A stretch of 64,000 bases of DNA, taken from Lysinibacillus fusiformis (GTDB lineage Bacteria > Bacillota > Bacilli > Bacillales_A > Planococcaceae). Below are positions 44,305-52,317 of the stretch, piece after piece. Under the pieces are notes generated by a model. That model searched no databases. It saw only the letters and a program-made list of their open reading frames with translations, and was not told where the DNA came from. Positions within the stretch are counted from its first letter, which is position 1, and each line of letters begins with the position of its first letter. The DNA is taken from NCBI RefSeq assembly GCF_002845985.1, contig NZ_PDFK01000002.1, forward strand, positions 62,001-126,000. The letters run 5' to 3'. The position numbers were made by a program, and so were the translations under genes.

Positions 44305-45354
44305 ATGAAAAAATTTATTATAGGAACGATGATTACTGTCTTTGCTTTAATCGTTACCATTAGTATTCAGCAAGGATTACTCTTTGCCAAGCCACTTCCC
44401 TATGATGATGAGCAAAATGGGTTAGACACACAAATAACGATTCATTTGAGTCATGTAGTTGCTGAGAATACGCCTAAAGGACAAGCGGCCAATAAATTTG
44501 CTGAGCTAGTAGAAGAAAAAACAAATGGGAAAGTTAAAGTACATGTCTACTCAAATTCTTCTTTATTCAATGATGAAAATGAGTTCCAGGCTTTACAAAA
44601 GGGAGACGTAGAAATGATTATTCCTACTTTTTCGAAGATGACCGCTTATGTTCCTAATTGGCAGGTATTGGATTTACCTTATTTATTTAAGACAGATGAT
44701 GAAGTCAAGGAGGTTCTGACGGGTTCTATAGGTGAACAATTAGTCAACGAACTAGAGCCGTTTCATATTAAGGGACTTGGCTTTTGGTACAATGGCTTTA
44801 AGCATTTAACCTCTTCTGATCATCCTATCCATACATTTAAGGATTTACAGGGCTTACGTGTGCGAACGATGCCTAGTAAAACATTGGAAAAGCAATTTGA
44901 AGTGGTCAAAGCAACGCCTATGCCCATTTCCTTTAGCGAGGTTTTTACAGATTTAGAGAAGCATGCGATTGACGCGCAGGAAAATACAGCATCGAATATT
45001 TACTCAAAAGGTTTTTACAAAGTACAGAAACATATGACCATCACCCAGCATGGTATTTTGGGCTATGCTGTGTTAATGAACGAAACCTTTTGGAATTCCT
45101 TGCCTGTAAAAATTCAACACCAATTGTTGGATGCCATGAAAGAAACAACAGATTGGCAATTTGAACAGGCTGCACTGATGAATGAAAAAGATATGCAGAA
45201 GCTTAAACAGCAAGATGACTTTGATGTTTATACAATGAGTCCACTAGAAAGACAGCGCTTTAAAGAGCAGCTTGCGCCTGTCTACGATTTTTATAAAGCC
45301 CATATTCAAAATGATCGCATCTTAACAGAGATTGAAAAAATCGTTGCGCCTTAA
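44305..45354 (+). CDS. dctB: C4-dicarboxylate-binding protein DctB/DctP family
   Basis: A protein of about 349 residues with an N-terminal signal or anchor segment (about 1-25) without a lipobox, and a TRAP-type solute-binding domain: HLSHVVAENTPKGQAANKFA, FEALQKGDVEMI-like and LRVRTMPSKTLEKQFEV. No TRAP membrane subunits are nearby. In B. subtilis the equivalent DctB acts as a co-sensor with DctS, and the dctRS genes lie divergently next door, so that role is likely. An in-frame GTG at 44296 is an alternative start. Confidence 0.85.
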   Translation: MKKFIIGTMITVFALIVTISIQQGLLFAKPLPYDDEQNGLDTQITIHLSHVVAENTPKGQAANKFAELVEEKTNGKVKVHVYSNSSLFNDENEFQALQKGDVEMIIPTFSKMTAYVPNWQVLDLPYLFKTDDEVKEVLTGSIGEQLVNELEPFHIKGLGFWYNGFKHLTSSDHPIHTFKDLQGLRVRTMPSKTLEKQFEVVKATPMPISFSEVFTDLEKHAIDAQENTASNIYSKGFYKVQKHMTITQHGILGYAVLMNETFWNSLPVKIQHQLLDAMKETTDWQFEQAALMNEKDMQKLKQQDDFDVYTMSPLERQRFKEQLAPVYDFYKAHIQNDRILTEIEKIVAP

Positions 45355-45376
45355 TACTTTTGTTCATTAATGAAAG

Positions 45377-45403
45377 ATCCTTACTAACCGTAAGGATTTT
45401 TTC
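45377..45403 (+). terminator. dctB terminator
   Basis: ATCCTTAC (45377-45384) pairs with GTAAGGAT (45390-45397), followed by TTTTTC. Confidence 0.9.
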
Positions 45404-45619
45404 TTTTGTATTATAATAGATTAGATAATCTCAAATCTACTATAAAACAGCCTGAAACCCCTGTTATTACTAGCTTTATCTCTCCCCTCCCTAAAAAATG
45501 AACAAAATGAACAATACAAACATTACGGTCATAAACACTATTGTCGGAAAATTTCAGCTATGATAACCACATGAAAGCGTTCACACAATATTCATAGATG
45601 TTGTAGGGGGAGAACTATT

Positions 45620-46879
45620 ATGCGGATAAATTTTAAAAACTTAACAGTACAAGTGTTGATTGCCATTGTACTAGGGATCATTGTCGGGGCAACATTCCCT
45701 GAGTTCGGGGCAAAGCTAAAAATATTAGCGGACATCTTTATTAAACTAATTAAAATGTTAATAGCACCGATTATTTTCTTAACAGTCGTCATCGGTATTG
45801 GTAGTATGGGGGATGTCAAAAAGGTTGGGAAAATTGGTGGGAAGGCTTTAATTTATTTTGAAATTGTCTCAACATTTGCACTTGCGATTGGCTTAATTGT
45901 TGTCAATATTGTTCAACCAGGAAAAGGCTTTAATACAGATGCTGCCAGCGGTGCTGATGTTTCACAATATACAGATGCGGCGGCTGCAGAACATGGCTTA
46001 GGTGCTTTTATCATGCAAATTATCCCTGAAAATGTGGTAGGTGCATTAGCGAATGGTGAATTATTACCTGTCTTATTCTCAGCTGTTTTATTTGGACTAG
46101 CTGCAGCAGCGATTGGAGAACCAGCAAAACCTGTTATTAAATTTTTTGAACAAGTAGCAGATATTTTCTTTAAAATTGTTAACATGGTAATGAAAATTTC
46201 TCCTATTGGTGCGTTCGGTGCCATGAGTTATACAATCGGAAACTTCGGACTTAAATCACTTGGAAATTTAGGATTTTTAATGTTATCCGTCTATACTACA
46301 ATGTTTATTTTTATTGTTGTGATTATCGGATTAATTACACGCTACTTCGGCTTTAGTATTTTTAAATTTATTAAATACATTAAAGATGAAATTTTTATCG
46401 TTATTGGGACATCTTCATCTGAATCTGCACTACCTTCCATGATGCGTAAACTTGAAAACTATGGTTGTTCTAAGCAAGTAGTAGGGCTCGTTATCCCAAC
46501 TGGTTACTCGTTTAATTTAGATGGCACTTCCATTTATTTATCAATGGCTGCTATCTTTATTGCACAGGCATATGGGGTGGATTTAGATGTTTGGCATCAA
46601 ATTACGTTACTAGCCATCTTAATGCTTACCTCTAAAGGAGCAGCTGGTGTAACAGGCTCTGGCTTTATTACACTTGCCGCAACATTGGCAGCCTTTCCTA
46701 TGATTCCAGTAGAAGGAATTGCCCTATTAATTGGCGTAGATCGCTTTATGTCAGAGGCACGTGCAGTGACAAATCTAATTGGAAACGGCGTGGCAACAGT
46801 GGTCGTGTCAAAAATGGAAAAAGAATTTGATACGGAGCAAGAAAAACGTGCTCTTGCAGGACATACTTCAATGCCATAA
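45620..46879 (+). CDS. dctP: Dicarboxylate:cation symporter (DAACS family, DctP-like)
   Basis: A 419-residue transporter with about eight membrane segments and two re-entrant loops. Diagnostic motifs: the serine-rich loop IGTSSSESALPSMM, the metal/substrate segment PTGYSFNLDGTSIYLSMA, and TSKGAAGVTGSGFI and RFMSEARAVTNLIGNG. These mark the DctA/GltP family. Beside dctRS-dctB it is the expected uptake protein for succinate, fumarate or malate. A 265-bp leader separates it from dctB, with a TATGAT -10 near 45559, so it probably has its own DctR-controlled promoter. Ribosome site GTAGGGGGAG. Confidence 0.92.
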   Translation: MRINFKNLTVQVLIAIVLGIIVGATFPEFGAKLKILADIFIKLIKMLIAPIIFLTVVIGIGSMGDVKKVGKIGGKALIYFEIVSTFALAIGLIVVNIVQPGKGFNTDAASGADVSQYTDAAAAEHGLGAFIMQIIPENVVGALANGELLPVLFSAVLFGLAAAAIGEPAKPVIKFFEQVADIFFKIVNMVMKISPIGAFGAMSYTIGNFGLKSLGNLGFLMLSVYTTMFIFIVVIIGLITRYFGFSIFKFIKYIKDEIFIVIGTSSSESALPSMMRKLENYGCSKQVVGLVIPTGYSFNLDGTSIYLSMAAIFIAQAYGVDLDVWHQITLLAILMLTSKGAAGVTGSGFITLAATLAAFPMIPVEGIALLIGVDRFMSEARAVTNLIGNGVATVVVSKMEKEFDTEQEKRALAGHTSMP

Positions 46880-46887
46880 CAACAAAA

Positions 46888-46935
46888 AGGCTACTGAAAG
46901 CGAAATATTCGCCATTTCAGCAGCCTCTTTGTTTG
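46888..46935 (+). terminator. dctP terminator
   Basis: AGGCTACTGAAA pairs with TTTCAGCAGCCT (one mismatch), followed by CTTTGTTT. Confidence 0.85.
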
Positions 46936-47042
46936 GAAATAAAGTGATTATGTTACATTGCTCGGCTTGTTCTTTAGTAAGTAAATTTTCTTGAAACCTC
47001 CTCGACTGCTTACTCGTATAGATAATGACTGGAGGTTTCTTT

Positions 47043-47579
47043 ATGGCAACATTTACACTTACCTATCCAAAAGCTTTTAAAAGCTTTACGGATATCCCAA
47101 TCGTGAATGAACACAACGAAACAATATGTATGCTTCAAAAAGTAGATCGTTCCTCTACTGGTAAAATACTGAATGCCGTCCTGCTAGTAGCGGCTCAGCA
47201 AACATTACCGTATCGTTATGAAACGCGAACTACGTCAGGAGCACCACTTTTTCAAGTACAATCTACCCTATTAGCAAAAGGGGTCAGCCATCAAATTAGG
47301 ATGCCTGATGGTAGCTCGATACCGATTCAGCGAAAAACAGTCCAATTATTAGAATCCTCTTATGCATTCAAAATGGACGATTTACATTTTCGATTTGAAA
47401 AGGATTTTACCTCTACAGCTTATTTATATTGCAATGATGAAAAGATTGCCAGTGCAAATCCTATTGAAAACGAACTAGTACGAACAGGCATACTATTTAA
47501 GCTTTTCCAAACAGACGATATGCACTTCGTTGCACTCCTAGCAACCCTTTATCAAGCACTCTTTGCATTCACTACATAG
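47043..47579 (+). CDS. Tubby C-terminal-like domain protein, putative
   Basis: A 178-residue soluble protein. ATG 47043 follows CTGGAGG; an in-frame start at 47025 lies before that site. The sequence is beta-rich with repeated aromatic strands (YRYETRTTSGAPLFQVQSTL, HFRFEKDFTSTAYLYCND), reminiscent of the tubby/LURP-one-like domain annotated in Bacillales proteins. The assignment is tentative. The gene is a single unit flanked by terminators. Confidence 0.65.
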   Translation: MATFTLTYPKAFKSFTDIPIVNEHNETICMLQKVDRSSTGKILNAVLLVAAQQTLPYRYETRTTSGAPLFQVQSTLLAKGVSHQIRMPDGSSIPIQRKTVQLLESSYAFKMDDLHFRFEKDFTSTAYLYCNDEKIASANPIENELVRTGILFKLFQTDDMHFVALLATLYQALFAFTT

Positions 47580-47580
47580 C

Positions 47581-47624
47581 CATGACAAAGGCATCGAGCG
47601 TTATTTCTCGATGCCTTTGTCATG
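47581..47624. terminator. Strong palindrome between convergent genes, likely terminator
   Basis: CATGACAAAGGCATCGAG and its exact complement form an 18-bp stem with an eight-base loop. No clear U-run follows on either strand, so termination would depend on stem strength. Confidence 0.7.
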
Positions 47625-47635
47625 ACTTAAGATAG

Positions 47636-48262
47636 CTAATTTAGTTTTTCCCGCTGTGTATTTAATATGTTAATGACATAGGACTGATTTGGTGATGCAT
47701 TTGTTTGTAAAATCTTTTTAATGGCTTGTTCCATCCTCATAGCTAACTGTAAATCTTCATGAGTGGCACTCTTTATCGTTGTTTGAATCGTAATGGTTGT
47801 TCGATTTTCAATGACTAAATATTCGTATACATCAAAAGTCTCTAAGCCTTTGATTAAATCTTCCATCAACAGGTTAATATCAGCCCCCAGCATTTTGTTG
47901 TCATCAAGCAATGAAGTAAACTCCCATCTTTCAAAAACAATCGAATAGTCCTTTAATGCGGAGGTTTTAATCACATTTTTTGCAATGGATTCCATATCTT
48001 TTTTGACGGACTGGAAATAGTCTTCTTCGCCTACAACCTGGATCACCAATTCCTTTTCTGCAGTCGTTTTGACATCAATGCCAACATACTTTTCAAGAAG
48101 CTTATCCTTCAATCTAGATAGGCTCAACTCTTCATTCGTAATAAGCGGTTGTCCCTCTTTTGTTGTTTCTGATTTATTATCTATTTTTATTTTATCAAAC
48201 AGGATCAATAGAGATATGATGACGACTAACAATCCTATAACAAGCCCAAACCGTTTGACCAT
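47636..48262 (-). CDS. Membrane-anchored hypothetical protein
   Basis: A 208-residue protein. ATG 48262 follows AGGAGGGATTCA; the longer frame from 48295 has no ribosome site. Residues 5-23 form a membrane anchor. The remainder is an extracytoplasmic alpha/beta domain with SRLKDKLLEKYVGIDVKTTA and TTITIQTTIKSATHEDLQLA. I recognise no named family with confidence; it could belong to the DUF4030-type Bacillus proteins. Confidence 0.7.
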   Translation of the reverse strand: MVKRFGLVIGLLVVIISLLILFDKIKIDNKSETTKEGQPLITNEELSLSRLKDKLLEKYVGIDVKTTAEKELVIQVVGEEDYFQSVKKDMESIAKNVIKTSALKDYSIVFERWEFTSLLDDNKMLGADINLLMEDLIKGLETFDVYEYLVIENRTTITIQTTIKSATHEDLQLAMRMEQAIKKILQTNASPNQSYVINILNTQREKLN

Positions 48263-48494
48263 TGAATCCCTCCTGTTACGAAGGTATGACCCCATTCAAA
48301 ACAATATTCACTGTTTTCATGGTCCTGTTCTATCAAATTTATCTCATCGAATAGCTTGTCATTGGATTGCTTATTTTTACCCACATATTCCGGGACACGA
48401 AATAAATTTGCTTGTTTTTGTCCATTCTGTGTTACGCTTTTCAAAAAGGAGTACACTAAAGGGGTAGTAATTCTATCATTTTGGAGGGTTTTAT

Positions 48495-48674
48495 ATGGGG
48501 ACAAAAGCAGCGGAAATTAAAAATATGCTAACATTGAATCTACTTATACAAATTTTAGAGGAACGTGGCATTATGACTGATAAAGAATTAAAGGAACGCC
48601 TCACAAATACAGTAAAACTATCTTCTATGGAGAATGATTTAAAAGAAAAAGTCATTGAAGAAATCAAACATTAA
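48495..48674 (+). CDS. Small hypothetical protein, 59 residues
   Basis: ATG 48495 preceded by TTGGAGGG, ending TAA 48674. The peptide opens MGTKAAEIKNMLTLNLLIQI and is helical and charged throughout, with ERGIMTDKELKERL in the middle and KEKVIEEIKH at the end. No membrane segment. It is divergent from the gene at 47636-48262. A regulatory role is conceivable, but no family is recognised. A GGCCACTTTCA / TGAAAGTGGCC hairpin (48696-48732) lies downstream. Confidence 0.7.
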   Translation: MGTKAAEIKNMLTLNLLIQILEERGIMTDKELKERLTNTVKLSSMENDLKEKVIEEIKH

Positions 48675-48858
48675 TGGTAGCTGTCTCAACCAAAGGGCCA
48701 CTTTCATGTTGATCGTATTACTGAAAGTGGCCGTTCTATTAATTTGAAACTCATAGGAAAAATCTCTACTCCTGTTACGATTTCCATTGTAAAGTTGCAT
48801 TTTATTTTAATATGGAACTACCTTCAAAAATGATCCTCCAGTATCCTTTGATTAATCC

Positions 48859-50184
48859 CTAATCCGATAGATTATTTCCTGTAAATTGATCAGGGGCCAC
48901 TTGTTTCTTTACTTTCATTGCGATTAAATAAACAACGATCGAAACAAATAAAGATAGTACTGCAGGTAAACCCATTGGATTTACATATTGGAAATAGTAC
49001 CCAATCATAACAGCTGTAACGACAGCAATCGTAGCCATCCAATTCCATCCTTTTATTTCAACCCATTGTCTTTTACGGATTAAAAAGAAGTCAGCAAACA
49101 TAACACCTGCTATTGCTGGATAGAGCAAAGCCGTTAAATACAGGAAGTCTGTAAAGTAATCTAGAATGCCCATTAACGCAATGATTATGGCAATTATGGT
49201 ACCAATAAATGTGAGTAATGCACGTCCCTTACCTGATGTCACATTTAAAACATTAGCTAACGCTAATCCCATACTGTAATTGTTAACCAATTGAGATGTC
49301 CAAGTAGCTAACCATAAGATGAGAAAGCCCCAAACTGGAAAACCTAAATTCATCATAACATTCACGATATCAGGATCTCCCACACCCACAGACATGATGG
49401 CTCCTACAATAAATAGAGGGAATCCAATTAAAACTATCCCACTTGGAATAATAAAATTGTCTTTCCAAGTCGGCTTTGCGTAACGAGTGTAGTCAGAAGC
49501 AATTACCCATTGTGACACATTGACACCAATTACAAGGCTAATAGCTGCCATTATGGTCATCGATGGTTCAGGACTCCAAGATGCAATTGTCTGCCAGCCC
49601 GTATTTTTTAATGCTAAATAAATACCACCAACAATTAACAATAAACCCGATGGGACAGCTAAATAATCTGTCCACTTCATTGAACCATAGCCAATAATTG
49701 AAGGTGCAGCAAAAAGAAGACCTGCCACTGTCGTGACTATTGCCCAAGCTAACCAGTCATGTTTATAGTCAATCCCAAACATAGCAGCAATAGCATTTCC
49801 AGCAACAGCCGTTTGTAATGCCCACCAGCCAAGTGAAACAATAAATATTGTCAATCCAACTATTAACTTAGCTTGAACCGTTCCAAAGCTTGTTTTGGCA
49901 ATAACTGAAGAAGGTAGCCCTGTTTTTGCACCGATATATCCTTGTAATGCATTACCAAGCCATTGAAAAACAAATAAAGCAATGATCAATATTAAAAAAA
50001 TCTTACCTAATCCGAAACTAGCTGATAAACTTGCTCCTACCATTAAAACAGGAATGGTAAATTCAAGCCCACCAAATATCATTGTTGGTGTAATCCAATG
50101 TTGACGATCATTCTCTGGTATTGGCGTTAATGCAGGATCTTTCCCAAGCATAGATGTTTTTTCTGTGTTGACTTCATTTTTCAT
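48859..50184 (-). CDS. NCS1-family nucleobase/hydantoin permease (CodB-like)
   Basis: A 441-residue membrane protein with twelve predicted membrane segments. Characteristic features are the N-terminal DPALTPIPENDRQHWITPTM, the GKTGLPSSVIAKTSFG-like loop (here GAKTGLPSSVIAKTSFG) and WVIASDYTRYAKP in the middle. This is the nucleobase-cation-symport 1 family that includes CodB and hydantoin carriers. As the last gene of the hyu operon it should import the hydantoinase substrate. Substrate identity is inferred from context only. Confidence 0.88.
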   Translation of the reverse strand: MKNEVNTEKTSMLGKDPALTPIPENDRQHWITPTMIFGGLEFTIPVLMVGASLSASFGLGKIFLILIIALFVFQWLGNALQGYIGAKTGLPSSVIAKTSFGTVQAKLIVGLTIFIVSLGWWALQTAVAGNAIAAMFGIDYKHDWLAWAIVTTVAGLLFAAPSIIGYGSMKWTDYLAVPSGLLLIVGGIYLALKNTGWQTIASWSPEPSMTIMAAISLVIGVNVSQWVIASDYTRYAKPTWKDNFIIPSGIVLIGFPLFIVGAIMSVGVGDPDIVNVMMNLGFPVWGFLILWLATWTSQLVNNYSMGLALANVLNVTSGKGRALLTFIGTIIAIIIALMGILDYFTDFLYLTALLYPAIAGVMFADFFLIRKRQWVEIKGWNWMATIAVVTAVMIGYYFQYVNPMGLPAVLSLFVSIVVYLIAMKVKKQVAPDQFTGNNLSD

Positions 50185-50242
50185 TTTACTTAACCCCCTT
50201 ACTGTTTGTGTTTATTCGTAGCTTGTTTTCTATTATTTCTCT

Positions 50243-50560
50243 TTATCTTATATCCAATAGCGCATAGACAAGTTCAACCACTTCATCACTATCATTTTTA
50301 CACCAATGAGGTTCTCCAGCAGGAATATAGGAAGCTTCTCCTTGTGAAATTCGGTAATTTTCTCCACCGGATTCTCCAGTTAAAGTACCTTTTACAATAA
50401 AGGAGTACTCATTTTCTAAATGAGAAGTTGTCCCTTCTAATGGTAACCGCTCCCCTGGTTTTATTTGGACAAAGCCAAACTTTATTTGGCTATCGTTGTA
50501 TTTGTCTTGAAATAGGTTCTGTTGAACAATATCTTTCTGTGATACTTCTTTAATAATCAT
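50243..50560 (-). CDS. Small cupin-domain protein
   Basis: A 105-residue single-cupin protein. The motif region ERLPLEGTTSHLENEYSFIVKG matches cupin motif 1, and GEASYIPAGEPHWCKND matches motif 2, including a histidine. It starts two bases after the hyuB stop codon. It may be a small isomerase or binding protein accompanying ring-opening of the substrate; no specific activity can be stated. Confidence 0.8.
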   Translation of the reverse strand: MIIKEVSQKDIVQQNLFQDKYNDSQIKFGFVQIKPGERLPLEGTTSHLENEYSFIVKGTLTGESGGENYRISQGEASYIPAGEPHWCKNDSDEVVELVYALLDIR

Positions 50561-50562
50561 AG

Positions 50563-52317
50563 TTATTCTCCCTTTACTACTCGATTTCTTTCTGGCATTT
50601 CTTTAAAGCTGTAGTCTGACTCATCTACAAGAACATGAAAAATAGCTTCTGCTTCTTTTCTTGAAAAATAGCCATTTTTCACATCATGTGCTACCTGTTC
50701 CGCTGGACGTTTAAGTGGATTGCCATAGCCTCCACCCGTGCCAGTCATTAATTGAACCACATCATTTTTATCTAGTTTATATCTTGGATAGACCCCGAAT
50801 GGTCCATCTACCTGGCCATTCGCTTTTTTTACATAAAATTCATTCGGCGAACCTTCATGTCCATTGTCAATCCCCCATGGTAAAAACTTATTCCTACCAA
50901 AGGTCACTGTTACTGCTTGATTGTCCGTCATGGCTCTATAGGATCTGATTACTCCTTTGCCACCAATGTATTCTCCAGCCCCTGCTCCATTTCTATCTTC
51001 TCTTAAACAATATTCATCAATTAACACACCATAGCGAGTTTCCGCTACCTCAATTGGCACATTATATGTCTCACCATCCGAAAAACAGAATTGACCAGAG
51101 GCTCCATCAGCATCGTTTCCGCCACCCCATCCACCTACTGATGGTTCAACAATTAAAAATGGCTCTCCTGTATCATGATGTGTACCACTTAACGTTACAG
51201 CACAAACGGATAAAAACTGACCAGCAGTTAATCGACTCGGTATATGTGGTGCCAAGGCTTTCCATACTAAATCTAAGCTGCCAAGCAAGGTTTCAAAATA
51301 ATTGGACACAGGTACTGGTCTTTCCGCAGACATAATTGATTGAGGATCAACAATTATTTTTAGTGGTCTAAACACACCATCATTTACATCCTGCGCTGGA
51401 TTTGTAATAGCTAAGAAGATTGCACGTACAGCTGATGCTAAACCTGTATAGGAACAATTCATTGGTCCAGGTACTTGAGGAGAACTTCCCCTAAAATCAC
51501 AAATAAATTCATCATCTGATATTGTCACTTTCACTTTTATTGGAAATGGTCCGTTACCAATCCCATCTGTATCAATAAAATCTTCTGCGTAAAATTCTCC
51601 TTTAGGTAATCTAGCAAGCTCCTGCTTGGCCATCGCTTCGCCATGATCTAAATGATATTCAATTGCTGCCAATATGGTAGCTAATGTGTATTTATCACAC
51701 AATTCCCTTACTCGTTTTTCTCCTGTTCGAAGAGCTGCAACTTGTGCAAACATATCTCCTAAAGATAGATCTGGGAATCGCACATTTGAACGTATTATTT
51801 CAACAAGTGCTTCATTCAATTTACCTTCGTCATAAAGTTTGATACATGAAAACTGTAGTCCCTCTTGAAATATGTCAACAGAATCGTTAGTAAATGAACC
51901 CGGATCCTTCCCTCCAACTTCAGTCCAATGAGCTTTATTAGCTGAAAAGGCAATTAATTGACCTTTATAAAAAATTGGCATTACGAGTCCAACATCTGAA
52001 AGGTGTGAACCGCCGCCTTGATAAGGATCATTAATTATAATGATATCTCCTTCTTTTAATTTATCTCCTGGATATTTTTTTAACGTTTCTTTTACCATAA
52101 AAGTGAGCATGCCGATAAAACCTGTCACACCATTACCCTGAGTTAATAAATTACCTGCTGAATCTGTTAAGCCACTCGCATAATCTAATACTTCATAAAT
52201 AATGGGACTCATTGAAGTTCGTGCTAAAGCTACAAACATTTCATCTCCAGCAGATAGCAGTGCATCCTTCACAATTTCTAAAGTAAATGGATCAATTTGC
52301 GGATTGATTGCAGTCAT
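50563..52317 (-). CDS. hyuB: Hydantoinase B/oxoprolinase family protein
   Basis: A 584-residue subunit of an ATP-dependent amidohydrolase. Family blocks include YEVLDYASGLTDSAGNLLTQ, IINDPYQGGGSHLSDV, FIDTDGIGNGPFPIKVKV and TGTGGGYGNPLKRP near the C-terminus. HyuA and HyuB together open cyclic amides such as hydantoins, 5-oxoproline or lactams. Its ATG overlaps the hyuA stop (TAATG), so the two subunits are translationally coupled. Confidence 0.93.
   Translation of the reverse strand: MTAINPQIDPFTLEIVKDALLSAGDEMFVALARTSMSPIIYEVLDYASGLTDSAGNLLTQGNGVTGFIGMLTFMVKETLKKYPGDKLKEGDIIIINDPYQGGGSHLSDVGLVMPIFYKGQLIAFSANKAHWTEVGGKDPGSFTNDSVDIFQEGLQFSCIKLYDEGKLNEALVEIIRSNVRFPDLSLGDMFAQVAALRTGEKRVRELCDKYTLATILAAIEYHLDHGEAMAKQELARLPKGEFYAEDFIDTDGIGNGPFPIKVKVTISDDEFICDFRGSSPQVPGPMNCSYTGLASAVRAIFLAITNPAQDVNDGVFRPLKIIVDPQSIMSAERPVPVSNYFETLLGSLDLVWKALAPHIPSRLTAGQFLSVCAVTLSGTHHDTGEPFLIVEPSVGGWGGGNDADGASGQFCFSDGETYNVPIEVAETRYGVLIDEYCLREDRNGAGAGEYIGGKGVIRSYRAMTDNQAVTVTFGRNKFLPWGIDNGHEGSPNEFYVKKANGQVDGPFGVYPRYKLDKNDVVQLMTGTGGGYGNPLKRPAEQVAHDVKNGYFSRKEAEAIFHVLVDESDYSFKEMPERNRVVKGE

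Noticed and set aside
48235..48504. An 89-residue minus-strand frame upstream of the membrane gene
   Set aside because: No ribosome site, and it lies antisense to the better-supported 59-residue gene start at 48495.
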